DNA of 47,675 nucleotides. Origin: Planctomycetaceae bacterium. Its GTDB lineage: Bacteria > Planctomycetota > Planctomycetia > Pirellulales > Thermoguttaceae. The number at the start of each line of letters is the position of its first letter. The stretch's first letter is position 1. The position numbers and the translations under genes are program-made. The notes below the pieces were generated by a model that did not search any database, was not told where the DNA came from, and worked only from the letters and a program-made list of their open reading frames with translations. The stretch covers positions 1-47,675 of the forward strand of contig JAIRYX010000232.1 of assembly GCA_031267635.1 (NCBI GenBank), written 5' to 3'. This document shows, piece by piece, positions 47,476 through 47,675 of the stretch.

Positions 47476-47675
47476 GTAACCGGTGACGAACGCGCCGTAA
47501 CCGGTGACGAGTGCGCCGTAACCGGTGACGAGTGCGCCGTAACCGGTGACGAGTGCGCCGTAACCGGTGACGAGCGCGCCGTAACCGGTGACGAGTGCGC
47601 CGTAACCGGTGACGAGCGCGCCGTAACCGGTGACGAGTGCGCCGTAACCGGTGACGAGCGCGCCGTAACCGGTGA
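47476..47675. repeat. 21-bp-period tandem array 6, cut by window edge
   Basis: Nine complete units and one partial unit start GTAACCGGTGACGAGTGCG or, alternating in the later part, GTAACCGGTGACGAGCGCG. Each has the quasi-palindrome GTAACCGGTGAC. Only 16 bp separate it from array 5. The array continues beyond the window, mirroring array 1 at the other end. Confidence 0.92.

Noticed and set aside
46989..47479. Overlapping frames with RGTPRGL or EGSVVPP repeats
   Set aside because: They are translations of arrays with a period divisible by three; no start signal or non-repeat domain is present.
1..47675. CRISPR arrays
   Set aside because: All repeats are directly tandem without unique spacers, and no cas gene is present.

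Overview
The window looks like a chromosomal segment of a planctomycete with moderate to low G+C. The evidence is two giant secreted proteins that open with the LExRHLL motif and carry dockerin repeats, a TatC with a large insert after its first helix, an ECF sigma factor next to a membrane anti-sigma factor, and a DUF4159/prenyltransferase-repeat protein. No rRNA, tRNA or CRISPR array was seen. Placement below phylum is not attempted.

Layout. (1) 1-582 is a repeat array and a gene remnant; 583-2988 encodes an exported DUF4159 protein. (2) 17153 down to 3148 is a 14-kb run of minus-strand genes: a lipoprotein, a GYF_2/DUF4177 membrane protein, a zinc-ribbon GTPase, a GAP1-like protein, a 970-aa coiled-coil membrane protein, GYF_2-PrsW and GYF_2-DUF805 proteins, a MotA/TolQ/ExbB proton channel and two single-pass coiled-coil partners. 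One partner has an in-frame stop followed by 32 further open codons that resemble the tail of its paralogue. I read the run as a membrane-linked, GTPase-centred system, possibly of the predicted conflict type. (3) 17154-18419 is non-coding, with a candidate structured RNA and repeats. (4) 18420-20017 is an ECF sigma/anti-sigma pair, followed by a BtaB-like methyltransferase. (5) 22115-31862 holds the two giant surface proteins; a second GTPase converges on them. (6) 33769-35004 holds two adjacent tandem arrays; then come glgX, an RlmI-like methyltransferase, cpaB, tatC, an AraC regulator, an SMP-30-like protein and an SNF2 ATPase with a small partner gene. (7) 46974-47675 is again tandem arrays.

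The most striking signal is non-coding. At least six tandem arrays (1-147, 8746-9060, 33976-34311, 34355-34669, 47208-47459, 47476-47675), plus a degenerate one (47042-47167), have unrelated unit sequences but the same period of 21 bp. That is two turns of B-DNA, with one short dyad per unit. Several are bounded by GGGAC-rich flanks in opposite orientation. A second dispersed family consists of fold-back elements with GTAACTATTCAGTCGCTC-type ends, at least seven copies, some providing stop codons to neighbouring reading frames.
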